64,000 nt of DNA, from assembly GCA_002099365.1 (NCBI GenBank), contig MSED01000014.1:992001-1056000 (forward strand), given 5' to 3'. The notes beneath the pieces are model-generated. The model searched no databases and was not told the origin of the DNA. It saw only the letters and a program-made list of their open reading frames with translations. Position 1 is the first letter of the stretch. Each line of letters begins with the position of its first letter. The DNA comes from Phialophora verrucosa (lineage: Eukaryota > Ascomycota > Eurotiomycetes > Chaetothyriales > Herpotrichiellaceae). Made by a program: the position numbers and the translations under genes. Of this stretch, positions 33,489 to 43,485 are shown piece by piece.

Positions 33489-33758
33489 TCACCCGTACAT
33501 CGCGTCCGACGGTTCTACCGCTAAGATAACACATTCCCACGTTCCGAGCTCATGCCTGACCACTCCGTATCCGGCCGTCTCGACTATACCGCCTACGATA
33601 TCAGATCCCAATATTGCTAGACGTGCTGAAATGATAGCATCATGGGTTTGGTACACTCCGTCAGCCGCGTTTACTGCAAGGGCCCATGTTTCAGCAGTGT
33701 ATATATACTTTAAGATGGCCGATGTCAGCTGACCTGAGCTTGATCTCTTGGTCCGCAC
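33489..33758 (-). pseudogene. Fragment of a medium-chain dehydrogenase/enoyl-reductase gene
   Basis: An open stretch of 89 codons lacking start and domain context. It contains VNAADGVYQTHDAIISARLA, then ILGSDIVGGIVET, which match the region of zinc-independent enoyl reductases and quinone oxidoreductases around the N-xx-D and A-I-L-G-S-D motifs. The rest of the gene is absent to both sides: no NAD-binding domain follows. Residues of the usual GDRV motif are changed. I read it as a decayed remnant. About 300 bp further left on the same strand is the start of the small mitochondrial-type gene. Confidence 0.5.
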
Positions 33759-34093
33759 CTTCGAGCCATGCTAGGTAGTTCTACAGTACAGTTTTCAGCG
33801 TTGGCTCGTGCCATCTCGCTCCAAGAAAACATCCTGAGCGAGGGTCGAAATTTCTGGTGGACGAATCGTCTGGAGGTGGGCCGGTTCGACGCTGCCTCTT
33901 CCGTGCGCAAATGGTTGTCAGTTCCTAGAACGGTGGTTTATGGCTCCTGTTACCGGTTCTATCAATATCCTGAACCTGAAAATCCTCGCTCCGATAATCT
34001 AGCTTAAACGGATTTACGCAATAATGGTGGGAGGTGCATGGGTTCGACTCTAGCCGGTTTTGAAACGGCTGTCCCGTCACATTGTTCTGAGTT
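33759..34093. other. Intergenic, no gene seen
   Basis: This gap separates the reductase relic from the 3' end of the Fungal_trans regulator gene. It has a GGTTCGACTC element near 34040 that is not part of a foldable tRNA. Nothing else is visible. Confidence 0.35.
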
Positions 34094-36438
34094 TCAAAAA
34101 TCGAATGACCTCGTTGGCGTTGCTCCGTCTTGGATGTACTGGTCGAGAATGCTCTGAAGGACAGTCAGCAAGAAACGTCCGGCTTGGGACCAGGAACCGC
34201 AACTCACCCAATCGACTATATCAGAATCAGTGAAAATTTGATCAAGAAAGTCTTGAGATGGAAGATCAGGGGTTTCCAAGTCATTAGGCCGCCATGGAAA
34301 TCCTGAACCTTCAGAAGTCGCTGGTTCAGTAACGACCCCGAGATTCGAGGCCGTCTTTTCGGTCTCGCCCTCACCATGCGTGTATCTTAACGGTCGAGAT
34401 ACATCGTTGCCAGAATTGACGTCGCCATTCTCTGCTCGCTCCGTTGCTTCATCTGGCCGCGGTATCTTCGAGAGCATTACCGCAAGGACATTCGATGCTC
34501 TCTTTGCATCCGGTGATGTCGGTCTACTCGATTGCCATATCTGCAGAGAGGTCTGCAACGCATCGTACTTCTTCCGTTGCGCCTCTAACTCTGCCGGAGC
34601 CATTGGGCTTTTCTTTTCTCGATGTGACTCATACAAGTCTAGGCAAGTGATCATCGCTGCAAGGAGGAAGTCATGCAGCGCTATGCTTGACGCCGACCAT
34701 TGGTCCTTCTGCAACTGACCTCCAGGTCGTGTCGCTTGGTCCACTTCAGCTTGATATTGCAAAACTTGGAGGCTGGCTGCGAGGCCTGCGTCGCGTGAGT
34801 ATTGGTAAGTGCTGTTCAGCCTGTCATAACTCAAGTATCTCCTATGAAGGATCATCATGCCCTTTTGGTACAAGAGCTCGAGGTTGAGACGGTGCATGAT
34901 GACATGTATCTCGTCCATTATGGAAGAGCTGAGCGGTCTCCATGCCAGGCTTGGTGGTATCTCGGCACGGGTCTGGCGAAGCTCTGCATCTAGCTGCATT
35001 ACCTCTAAATAAACTGGAAATCTAGGCGACAAAGCCTGTCGTGCAATTTTTCTAAATGTCTGTGCTATTCGACCTTTGTAGCAAGAGTAAAGCATGGGCG
35101 TGGGATCCGTGGGCGGCCGGGACGGTGGAATGGAGACGCTAGATTCATCGAAGTCGTCGTCGAACAAATTGCTTGGAGGTTCAGAGTCACAAACCTGCTC
35201 ATCAATAATTGCTGGCAATCCCGCCTGGAAGGACAAAAGCAATTCAAAAGTCTGGACGGTAAAGAATGTTCTGCGACGCATCTCTCCTTCAAACGGAGAG
35301 ATGTGGGCCAGGTGGCGGGAATCCCGATGGTAGCCCATCCTCAAGGCGAGACGGGCGGCGACGCCCATCATCAGCCATGGCTCCGTGTCGGAATCGTGGT
35401 TCTGAAAAAACCGGCAGATGGCGTACAGCATCGTAGCCTCGACACTGTACGGTCGAGCCTTTTGATAATGTCCAGCCACTAGAGCCCGAGCTGCCGTTGT
35501 CAGGAAAGAATCTGTGCCTTTTTGTTCCGGCGACAGGAAATCTTCTTCGCCCTGGGAGTGAGAGATCTGGTGGCCCAGATGAAGCGCAGAGAAAAGTATT
35601 GAGATCCAGAGGAAAGAGACCGATGACGGATCCTTCCAGAATGACTCGTACTGGTCCCGTTAGCGAAGGGAGCGGCTCACTTCTTCTTGAACATACTTCT
35701 CGTAGGAACTTGCCCCTGTGTATGAATGCTGGGATTGTAAGCCAAGGTCCACGTAAATGCTGGGGCCTGATGATCTTACGCATTTGCAGATACTTTGCGT
35801 TGAAGTGCACCGAGAGGAGTCTGTCCACTACAGGCCGCGGAGGCAGCGCTTCCCAAACGTCGGCCAGAGTCAATGGCTTCGCACTCCCGAGAAGAGCGTC
35901 AGGCTCGTATGCCCAATCTGAAGGATCTTGGACTTCGGCATCGATTGCATCCGGTGCGAGGCACCCCTGTATGTCTTTGATCTATGGCGTGTCAGTGACG
36001 GTGGGTATCCTAAAGGAGTACAAGGCAGAGACAGACATTTTCCAGAATGGCGGCCCAGTGAGTGGCTCCGAGGTATTTGGTTTCAGCGCCTCTGATATCC
36101 AGATGCCCGTTGGGAGGCGCTTCCGAAGCCGGCAAAGTAGCCTTGGTCGATGAAGTGACAGCGATTGTTTGCGTGCTCGCCGGCGGTACATCTGTGCTGT
36201 TTTCCACCGATGGGAGTGTGGGCTGGCTCTCTTGGACAACTGTACCTTGGCTCGTCTGCATCAACATGGTCACCATGGCCTCCAGCCTTTGGAGTTGCGC
36301 TTGGGCTTTGGACACATTATCTTCGTCATTGAGGCTGTCATCGGATTGCTGCTTGCGCTTGGTCCCCTTCCCGGATCGTCTCGAAGGACTTGGCTTTGCT
36401 ACACGGAAAACAGTCTGATACTGAGACAAGTCAGGCAT
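34094..36438 (-). CDS. Fungal-specific transcription factor domain protein without a visible zinc cluster
   Basis: Five exons, 36438-36037, 35981-35780, 35728-35697, 35650-34208 and 34153-34094, give 712 aa. All joins keep frame, with introns of 55, 51, 46 and 54 bp. Residues 1-135 hold a basic segment (SRRSGKGTKRKQQ) and a coiled-coil-like stretch (AQAQLQRLEAMVTMLMQ), as usually found just after a Zn2Cys6 cluster. The Fungal_trans domain follows, with LLSVHFNAKYLQM, FLWISILFSALHLGHQ and the signature EATMLYAICRFFQNHDSDTE through WLMMGVAARLALRMGYHRD. The end reads DIVDWSILDQYIQDG. No zinc cluster lies inside, so a first exon may be missing or decayed upstream (36440-36640). Confidence 0.75.
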
Positions 36439-37031
36439 TGTAGTATTATTGTGACGATCCCGACTTTGATTCCAAGAAGCTCGACGTGCGCGGTCTGCTC
36501 ACGGTGTTCAGGATCAAAGATCATGCACTCGAATCAGATGTTTATCTGCGCCGTCAGCCGAGCCTCCTGCATCACGGCAATGGCCACTGTTTGTTTTCGG
36601 GATGGAAATGTCCATGGGCATTGAAGCCAAGATGTGCTTGACTTCCCCAACGAACCTATGGCCAATCAATTGTTCCACATAATATTGGCTGCGTCATCAA
36701 TGTAAAGAAGGCCGAGGCACCGGTGCGAGGTTCAGCCAGTTTGAGGGTGTTCATTTTCTCCTGATCCTCTCTCTGCCAGAGATCACCGCGACATTTCGAC
36801 TCGTTAATCAATCAGGACTTGAAAAAGGCAGTGTTTCCTCAAAGAGGTTTTTTATTTTTTTTCTATGTAAAGAGTGTATTAAGCAAAGAACGCCTGTCGC
36901 TTATGCAGAATATCTAGGAAACAAAGAACGCCAATCGCTATGCAACTCAGTAACAAATCCAATGCCAGTCATCAAAGTTATACGTGTGGCTTGCTTCAAG
37001 CCGCCCTGTCCACCCCATCATGGAGATAGAT
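36439..37031. other. Intergenic region; possible decayed zinc-cluster exon and 3' repeats
   Basis: Reading the minus strand at 36440-36640, one frame gives RKQTVAIA and later FECMIFDPEHREQTAHVELL, which resembles the end of a Zn2Cys6 domain. The expected cysteines are not all there and the frame has a stop. A CTGAC branch site and TTGTCTCAG lie just at the annotated start codon. Near 36883-36944 a degenerate 24-bp direct repeat (CAAAGAACGCC...TCGCT) occurs in the tail of the next gene. Confidence 0.3.
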
Positions 37032-37766
37032 TTACAGCTTCTGAGCGACGAAGGTAGGGTTGCAGACAATGTCGCTGACTTCGCTCGGGGTCTCCAAGGT
37101 CCAGGCACCCTTGTCGGCGTCAGAGAAGGTGATGTCGCGGTTGGCACCACGGAGGACAATCAGAGGGTTGCCGGCCATATCCAAGATCTGGCAGCGGTAG
37201 TCCTGCTTCTCGACCAGAGAACCGACGGAGAGCTCGACAGTCTCGAAGGGGCCGGACGAGCCGACAGGAGGGAGGTCAACGAGCGAACCGGCGGGGAGGG
37301 CGGTCTGGGAACCAGTCTCGGTCGACTGGTTCTGCAAGATGACACGCAGGTTCAGTTCGTCGGAGCTGGGGTCGATCTTCACAAAGGTAGGATCGCAGAC
37401 CACCTCGCTGACATAGGCTGGTTGTCTGAAGGTCCAGGGACCCTTGCCGGCGTCGGAGAAGGTGGTGTCGACGTTGGGAGAGCGGACTCCGACGATGGCG
37501 TTGCCGTTGTTGTCGAGAGCTTGGCAGCGGAGATCCTTGTTCTGAACATCCGCTCCGAGGGAGATCTGGATCGAGGTGAAAGGACCGCTTAGGGCTGGAG
37601 TGCCCATGGCCCTGGATGTCGATGACAGACCGCTGACTTGAGCGCCGGTCTCGCCACCGTCACTCAGGATAACAGTGACGGCGTCGTCATAGGTGCGGCG
37701 GCTGTGAGGAGCGGCAAGGGCACCAGTGGCGGCAAGAAGAGCGAGGGCAATGGTGTTGGCATACAT
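37032..37766 (-). CDS. Secreted protein built from two copies of one domain
   Basis: A single-exon 244-aa protein. Residues 1-18 (MYANTIALALLAATGALA) are a signal peptide, followed by HSRR, a possible Kex2 site. The rest is two homologous units, about residues 27-130 and 136-241. Shared blocks are GPF..I/VE, an RCQ..D..GN stretch, NVDTTFSDAGKGPWT matched by NRDITFSDADKGAWT, and VCDPTFV matched by VCNPTFV. Each unit has two cysteines (81/124 and 192/235), probably one disulfide each. I do not recognise the domain. The leader is CAAC- and CTCA-rich and a TATAAA lies about 220 bp upstream, so it is probably strongly expressed. It could act in the cell wall or in host contact; nothing shows which. 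Confidence 0.75.
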   Translation of the reverse strand: MYANTIALALLAATGALAAPHSRRTYDDAVTVILSDGGETGAQVSGLSSTSRAMGTPALSGPFTSIQISLGADVQNKDLRCQALDNNGNAIVGVRSPNVDTTFSDAGKGPWTFRQPAYVSEVVCDPTFVKIDPSSDELNLRVILQNQSTETGSQTALPAGSLVDLPPVGSSGPFETVELSVGSLVEKQDYRCQILDMAGNPLIVLRGANRDITFSDADKGAWTLETPSEVSDIVCNPTFVAQKL

Positions 37767-37982
37767 TTTGAGATGTGGAGTTGTTGTGAGTTGGAGGTGA
37801 TTGAACGATTGGAATTAAGTGTTTCTTGATTAGATGTGGTTGGAAAGAATGTTAAGCAGTTGGTCCCAAAGAAAGACTTGTAAGGAAATAAGGAAAGGAA
37901 AAAAGGAAAGTTGTATTGTTGTTTGTTGGTTGTGTTGTTTGATGGAGAGAGGAAGCGTATACAGAGGTGAGGCATGCCCATC

Positions 37983-37988
37983 TTTATA
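37983..37988 (-). promoter_or_regulatory. TATA box of the secreted-protein gene
   Basis: TATAAA reads on the minus strand about 217 bp before the ATG at 37766. The intervening leader is CA- and CT-rich with a TCAAAATG start context, typical of abundant fungal transcripts. Confidence 0.45.
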
Positions 37989-38819
37989 GCCATTGCTGGC
38001 CATCTGGCTGGCTTGAAGTGGAGTACGGCCGTTATCCTGTGTATTCAATGCCAGAGTGGCAGCGAGCATTGACCAAAACCGACAAGTCCATATGGCAAGG
38101 TACGGCGCCACTCAGCACAGTGGGACGGTCAACACCAGAAGAACAGTCGAGCAGCATGACAAAGGTACCTAAATCGAGGTATGCCACTCGACTGCGGCCG
38201 AGAGAATTGGCTGATAAAGCACGCGCCAAGACACTATAGCAGACTTTATGTGTAATTGGCTGGACAAACACACGCTGTTGATTACTGCTGCAGGACCAAT
38301 TCACCGCGAGCGGAGCAACCCATCAGACCAATTCTCCCCTAGCCATTATTCCACAGTGTATGTCCGCCTCCACCGTGACTTCAAGCTGCACGCTGCTGTG
38401 TCTTGGCGTTCGACAGTGCTTACTATTCTTACCAATTATAGGGCCAAATAACTTGAAGCTCTGCCAGAGACCCGACAAGCCTTTCGGGAGCCAAGATACC
38501 GGTTAGCAAGCCACCGCCAAACTCCATCGAGCGGTTCACAGGAACGAGCATGAACTGCATACGTGGTACGGGATACGATGAGCTCGGTACCAGGGATGCG
38601 TTGCCCCTCCATGCTGTGGCAAGGAGGCTATACCGCGTCGACAATCTACGTCGGGGAGTGCCCATCTTGGCATGCATTTAATGTGACTTCGGCGTCTTTA
38701 CATCCTGATCTGGCTCTCGCTGTCTTATCCCCAGGGCAGCAGCACCTGGGTGAGCAGTAACCCAGTAACTTCCGTGGACGACGATCCCCATGCACTTTGT
38801 ACAGCTGGACCCAATTCAT

Positions 38820-39757
38820 CTAGTCTCGGCCGATGTCTGCTCGTGACTCTTCCTACATTGTTGCTGAGTCTCTCTTCCGCCCCTTGAGCTGTACTCGTCT
38901 CGAGCCGGGTAAGCAGCTTAGCACAAAGTTCGAGGACGCCAGATCGGACATAACGTCAAGTGTTGTCTCGGAGAACAATCTAACATGCTCAGTCTTGCGC
39001 CCGAGACCATCACTCAGTTTTGCGGCAATCTACTCCTCCGTCAGCTTCACGTTTCATTGCGATATTTCAATAGTGGATCATTGTGAGTCGAGAGGCCATG
39101 TCCCGTGGCTCGATAATTGCAATATTGCGGCATTAAGTCGGTCAGCACTTGGGATGGCACAGCGGCGATGTCTATCAAACTGATCAAGGGAGCTCAGCCG
39201 TCTCCGCAAGCCGTGTAGATTTTGACTTCATACTCGATCATGGGTTGGTGCTCTGTTCGGACATTCTATCTTTGGTCGCCCTTACTAAAGGTGCAAGCAG
39301 TGACAGCCAAGCCAGGAGGTATAACCTGAAAAATTATCCGTGAACCAGGTGCCTGGATCACGCAGGACTGCCCCTATATCGACAATGTACGCCCAAACTT
39401 TGCCAACCTGGTGGCCACCTTTCTCGACTGAGCTGCCAGGCGAGAGTACAAACCGCTTAACGTTGTACCTCAGCACAGCGATATCAACAATCGCGTTCAT
39501 CGGTGGTGCGGGGTTAGCTATCTCAAGGGGTATTAAATAGACAGCCATAATGGCCTCTAGGTTGGGAAAACTTTCGGCCAATAAATTTTTTCAAAAGTCG
39601 AAGAATCTAGCCAGCCGAACCTGACTCCGGTATACTCAGTGGTGCAGCAGTGACATCGCTGCGAGAGGCCAGCAAGAAATTAGTGTTTGCATCTTGCAAG
39701 AAAGCGAGCGACCCGCAAAGGTGTCTTGCCTGTGCCCGTTGTAAGGAGGATGCCCAT
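38820..39757 (-). pseudogene. Full-length relic of an NmrA/EasG-type NAD(P)-binding reductase
   Basis: Reading minus-strand frames in order gives the landmarks of ergot-alkaloid reductase (EasG/festuclavine dehydrogenase) and NmrA-like proteins. These are MGILLTTGTGKTPLRVARFL at the start codon (39757), FGWLDSSTFE (about 39619), NAIVDIAVLRYNVKRFVLSP (about 39490-39440), SSVEKGGHQVGKVWAYIVDI, WFTDNFS, KIYTACGDG followed by a stop (about 39223), SLIDIAAVP, EE-stop-IAAKLSDGLGRK (about 39010), and ETSTAQGAEERL near 38880. The pieces lie in different frames with at least three stops. The length (about 940 bp) fits a whole gene, so it decayed in place. The family reduces iminium or enone groups in alkaloid and related pathways. 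Confidence 0.62.
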
Positions 39758-40254
39758 GATGAACCGGTAACGAGTCCGAAACTACAACATCTTCACCGTG
39801 TGCTGTGATAAGCGAATTAGGTCATAACGCGATCTCAAGCTTTATGAGGCCATGTTTGCAGTGCAAATAATGTCAACCTACGCTCCCTGGCCCAAAGCAG
39901 GCGTCTGATATTCGACGTAACGATGCTCGACTGGGATCTCGAGAACAATGGGGTGACGGAAAATTCGCGTTGAGAAGGGCCTCGGAGTTAAAGAGGCGCG
40001 TGGAGGCGCCAGAGGACACCCTCCTATTTGGGTTTAAGTGCCAAGCCACGCACTCATTGGCTGTAGTGGTTTCCAATGAATTTCTTTCGCGTGTCCAGCC
40101 CGAATGGTCTCGTGTCGCAGGAGAGAAAAGTCCCATCAACCGGCTGAACTCGCACTCCCCCCTCCGTCAGGTTTTGCTTGCCGCTAGACTCTGGACTATA
40201 GCTTGAAAGCTTGCGGAGCTATCGCGACTACTCCACAGAGCAGTGGCAGGTCCG
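39758..40254. other. Intergenic, promoter of the mL44 gene
   Basis: About 500 bp between the reductase relic and the mL44 start. It holds short frames only and no visible repeat. Confidence 0.35.
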
Positions 40255-41439
40255 ATGAAGAGGTTGAGGCTCCTGAGATGGAGCGGTAGTGTACTCTCAC
40301 CACGGACGAGACCAGACATCCTTCCTCCTCCCTTCTCCCGTATACGACGCTTCCAAGCAACGGCAGCTGCCCCTGCAGGTGCCGAAGATGGCTTCGTGGC
40401 GCAAACGACAGATGGACCATATCTCCCAGAAGATCAGCTCATGCAACTACCCTCACCTCCGGTCACTGCGGCGAGAACTTCTGCGAAACTAGCAGCCCTC
40501 CATGCACGGCTTTCGCTCCCATCACGATTCCCTCTTGAGACCTTGGCGAGAACTCTAGTAGACGAGTCCGCAGACACATCAGTACGATTCAACAACAAAC
40601 CATTTGCTACGCTTGGCAATGACTTGTTGGGTTACTACACATCCGAGTATATCATCAGTCAGTATCCGAGATTACCGCTTGCGGTCGTTTACGCCGCAAT
40701 GTATGCATACCATGGTCCAGCGACCTTGACGCAAATGGCTAGGGAATGGGGCGTTGAAGCCGCAGCCGAACCAGGTGGTGAGGTCGATCCCGGATTACTA
40801 CAATTCAAGAGAATGCCACCAGACACGCGATTAGAGAAGGGCGACTCCGAAGCAGCCACGAAGAGCGGCGACACACGGACACAATGGACCCGAAGCTTGA
40901 GCGCAAAGTCTGTCCACTTCGATCAATTCGGCGAACCTATAGAGCGACCGGTCAACCCAGAAGACCTCAGGTCAAAGGGCGTCACGTTGCAAAGGGCAAG
41001 CACGAATTTCGTGAGGGCGGTCATCGGAGCGGTATATTTGCATGCTGGTCGGGCGGCGGCGAAGAAGTTTTACAGCGACCACTTCATGTCCCGGCAATTA
41101 GACATGTCAAGCCTTTTCCAGTTCAAAACTCCGACCAGGGATTTGAGCAAACTTTGCGGAAGAGAGGGTTTCCAGGCACCCGTGGCCAAAATACTAAGCG
41201 AGACCGGGCGCAAAAGCAGGACACCTGTGTTTGTTGTTGGGATTTACTCAGGCAGCGACCTGTTAGGAGAAGGCGCAGGAGCTAGCCTTGACGAGGCGAG
41301 GACTCGCGCCGCAGTCGCTGCATTGAAGGGCTGGTATCTCTACAGCCCAACCGAGTTCCGATTACCAAGTGACACCGAAGAGCCGGGAGCCAAGCCATGG
41401 ACGCCTATTCTGGTGGACGCAGGCGAGGTTGTCGCCTAG
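40255..41439 (+). CDS. MRPL3: Mitochondrial large-subunit ribosomal protein mL44 (Mrpl3)
   Basis: A 394-aa intronless protein. The N-terminus (MKRLRLLRWSGSVLSPRTRP) is basic and lacks acids, a clear mitochondrial presequence. The RNase III-like domain (about residues 85-290) contains FATLGNDLLGYYTSEYIISQ and ASTNFVRAVIGAVYLHAGR. The C-terminal double-stranded-RNA-binding domain holds PVFVVGIYSGSDLLGEGAGA and the helix SLDEARTRAAVAALKGWYL. This is the order of mL44, a catalytically inactive RNase III relative that is structural in the mitoribosome. The upstream frame reaches 40243 only through GTG; the ATG at 40255 is the start. Confidence 0.92.
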   Translation: MKRLRLLRWSGSVLSPRTRPDILPPPFSRIRRFQATAAAPAGAEDGFVAQTTDGPYLPEDQLMQLPSPPVTAARTSAKLAALHARLSLPSRFPLETLARTLVDESADTSVRFNNKPFATLGNDLLGYYTSEYIISQYPRLPLAVVYAAMYAYHGPATLTQMAREWGVEAAAEPGGEVDPGLLQFKRMPPDTRLEKGDSEAATKSGDTRTQWTRSLSAKSVHFDQFGEPIERPVNPEDLRSKGVTLQRASTNFVRAVIGAVYLHAGRAAAKKFYSDHFMSRQLDMSSLFQFKTPTRDLSKLCGREGFQAPVAKILSETGRKSRTPVFVVGIYSGSDLLGEGAGASLDEARTRAAVAALKGWYLYSPTEFRLPSDTEEPGAKPWTPILVDAGEVVA

Positions 41440-41561
41440 TATCTGCACGAGACTTTTGCTCCTGTCAATATCTCCACCAAGGCCCAGTGTACTTTTATGA
41501 TACCTTGAACAATATCTGTGAAAAGTTGGTGGGCATTTCTGGGCGCTAGGGACAAAGCGTG

Positions 41562-41583
41562 GGTTCGAAGAGCGAACCTTTTT
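41562..41583 (+). terminator. Hairpin with a T run after the mL44 gene
   Basis: GGTTCG, a five-base loop and CGAACC (41562-41578) form a six-pair stem followed by five T. It lies 123 bp after the stop. Fungal polymerase II genes do not need such a structure, so it could be chance or part of an RNA 3' end. Confidence 0.25.
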
Positions 41584-41822
41584 GAGCCGACATGGCCAAC
41601 GCACATGCGATTGCGGACGTTCCTCTCCCACTGCCTCAGTTTCTCGACGTGTATCTATCAAAAATGTTCTTCACACATCTGCCTGGTCGTTCCTTGGGCT
41701 GGCAGTCGGCCGCAAACGACTCCCTGGTGATGACACAAGGGTTGTTGGTCTTGTTGCTCTTGTCCCACCTTCGTGCAAGTGAAAAGCAACTGCGCATGGT
41801 GGACGGCGGTAGCATTTCCATC

Positions 41823-42164
41823 TCATAGAGCACTCGCAATTGACTGGATCCATTCCCGCGAACCGTCAGGACTGTCTTTGAGAATGATGGGCCAATGAGA
41901 GCCCAAAGCGCTGATGGTCGGCAGGGCTGCTTGGCAGACCCTACGTGACGTCAATGATTGGAGGCCTACGTCCAACTCGACCGTTGCTGCGAGTATTGCG
42001 TTCTCCAAGCCTTCGATCTTGTGCAATTTGAGAGCAGCTGGGCGCGCTAGGTTTGAGCAGAGACAAGGAACCGATCGCTCATCTTCCAATAGCCATGGCC
42101 AAGAGAGAACCGTCCCCGGAGTCGGGCGTGCCGTCTTGGGAGGGTCGGGATAATCAGGGCCCAT
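41823..42164 (-). CDS. Short hypothetical ORF
   Basis: A 113-codon frame with an ATG start (42164) and protein-like composition: LHKIEGLENAILAATVEL, then ALPTISALGSHWPIILKD and SPDGSREWIQSIASAL at the C-terminus. I recognise no family. It may be a real small gene or the last exon of a larger decayed one. It is convergent with the mL44 gene; no clear promoter feature is seen. Confidence 0.3.
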   Translation of the reverse strand: MGPDYPDPPKTARPTPGTVLSWPWLLEDERSVPCLCSNLARPAALKLHKIEGLENAILAATVELDVGLQSLTSRRVCQAALPTISALGSHWPIILKDSPDGSREWIQSIASAL

Positions 42165-42600
42165 GATAAATACGAGGGACCTTTCGCATCACAAAGTTCT
42201 CTAGGGCATCGCCATGCTTGCGCCACCACCTGGGTGGTAGCCTTCGCAAATCAGGTCCGCCAAATAATACCACAGATGTTTCAGAAGGCTGTCGAGTGGA
42301 ATATCTGAACGGATGATACCCCCGCCTTGCCCCGGCTTCACGAGTATCATATCCATTCCTCTACTGGCCCCATGACTAGGGCTTGTGACTCGCTACCCTG
42401 GATTCCACCCTTCGAATATTCCACGACCAGTATTTCGCCTCGCTAGGCATTCTTCGAATCCTACAGTGTCCTGCCTCTTCTGCAGGATCTACAATCCGGG
42501 GCAAGCGGTTCATCTGGCTATAAGTCTATCACTCGTTCCTTTGGACTTATCACTTATCCCTACGTCGTATCTACAACTCGTGTAGCTCGAAGATCTCGCA

Positions 42601-43485
42601 ATGGCAGCAACAGAATACTTCGCGTCTGGCGCCAGGCCTCCTCTGGACCAACAGAGTCCCGGTCTGCACCCTCCTCCTCCGCATCCTCAACCACAGAGAG
42701 CGAATTCCTCGCAGCCTGGTTATGGCTATCAACCTGGTCATCCAAGCCCGCAGTTTGGCAGCAACGCACCACCATCGCCATATGCTCCTCATGCTGCTCA
42801 TCCGCCGCCTCCTCCCTATCAACCACTCACTAACGAAGGCAAAGTACATTTCGCTCAAGGTCCGCAGATACCTGCTCCCGAACAACGGCGACCTTCTCTC
42901 TCAAGTCAGCCCACCTACGCGCTAAACCAGCCGAACTACCAAGCCAACCCAGGGCAGCATTTGGCACCCTACCCTCCAGGCCCTTACGTGCCTCAAGGGC
43001 TTTATCAGCAGCAACAACCTTACGCACAGTCCCACCACCGGCCTAGTCACCGACCTTCGCACGGTGATCCGTCGAGATTGGGCTACTCCTCAGACCCTGA
43101 GAACCACCGGCACAGACACAAGAACCGTCCCCGTCGGGTCTCAGACAACTCGCGGTCAACGAACGCAGACGGTTTCATCGGCGCTGCGGGAGGAGGTATC
43201 ATCGGCGATCTCATCTTCCCAGGTCTGGGTACAGTCGGTGGCGCACTGGTTGGATGGCTCGGTGGTAAAGACTACGGCAAGCACCGAAAGTGGCGCGAAG
43301 ACAAGAGGGAACGGGAACAGGACCGATGGGAGAGAAAATACCACAAGGGCGAGAGCGGCAGCGACAGGTCGAGGAGTCATAGTCGGGACGACAGAGACCA
43401 GGATGGCCAGTGGAGCAGACACAGTCATGTTGGTCATGATGGGATTGTGCACAATCACGCGACGCGACGGAAGAGTTATGACTAA
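42601..43485 (+). CDS. Proline-rich protein with a glycine-zipper segment
   Basis: An intronless 294-aa protein. Residues 1-155 are rich in Pro, Gln, Tyr and His (HPPPPHPQPQ, HPPPPPYQPL) and probably disordered. A short glycine-zipper hydrophobic segment lies at about residues 193-222 (AAGGGIIGDLIFPGLGTVGG then ALVGWLGGKDYG). The C-terminus is Arg/Asp/His-rich (REDKREREQDRWERKYHKG). This is a common fungal architecture and I know of no defined function; the glycine-zipper segment could insert in or associate with membranes. The ATG at 42601 is preceded by a CT-rich leader and fits the first Met of the frame. Confidence 0.75.
   Translation: MAATEYFASGARPPLDQQSPGLHPPPPHPQPQRANSSQPGYGYQPGHPSPQFGSNAPPSPYAPHAAHPPPPPYQPLTNEGKVHFAQGPQIPAPEQRRPSLSSQPTYALNQPNYQANPGQHLAPYPPGPYVPQGLYQQQQPYAQSHHRPSHRPSHGDPSRLGYSSDPENHRHRHKNRPRRVSDNSRSTNADGFIGAAGGGIIGDLIFPGLGTVGGALVGWLGGKDYGKHRKWREDKREREQDRWERKYHKGESGSDRSRSHSRDDRDQDGQWSRHSHVGHDGIVHNHATRRKSYD

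Noticed and set aside
34021..34080. GGTTCGACTC element, tRNA-like B box
   Set aside because: No A box at the right distance and no foldable stems.
36984..37592. 202-codon + strand frame with repeat-like sequence
   Set aside because: Antisense shadow of the duplicated-domain secreted protein; its apparent repeats only mirror the real ones.
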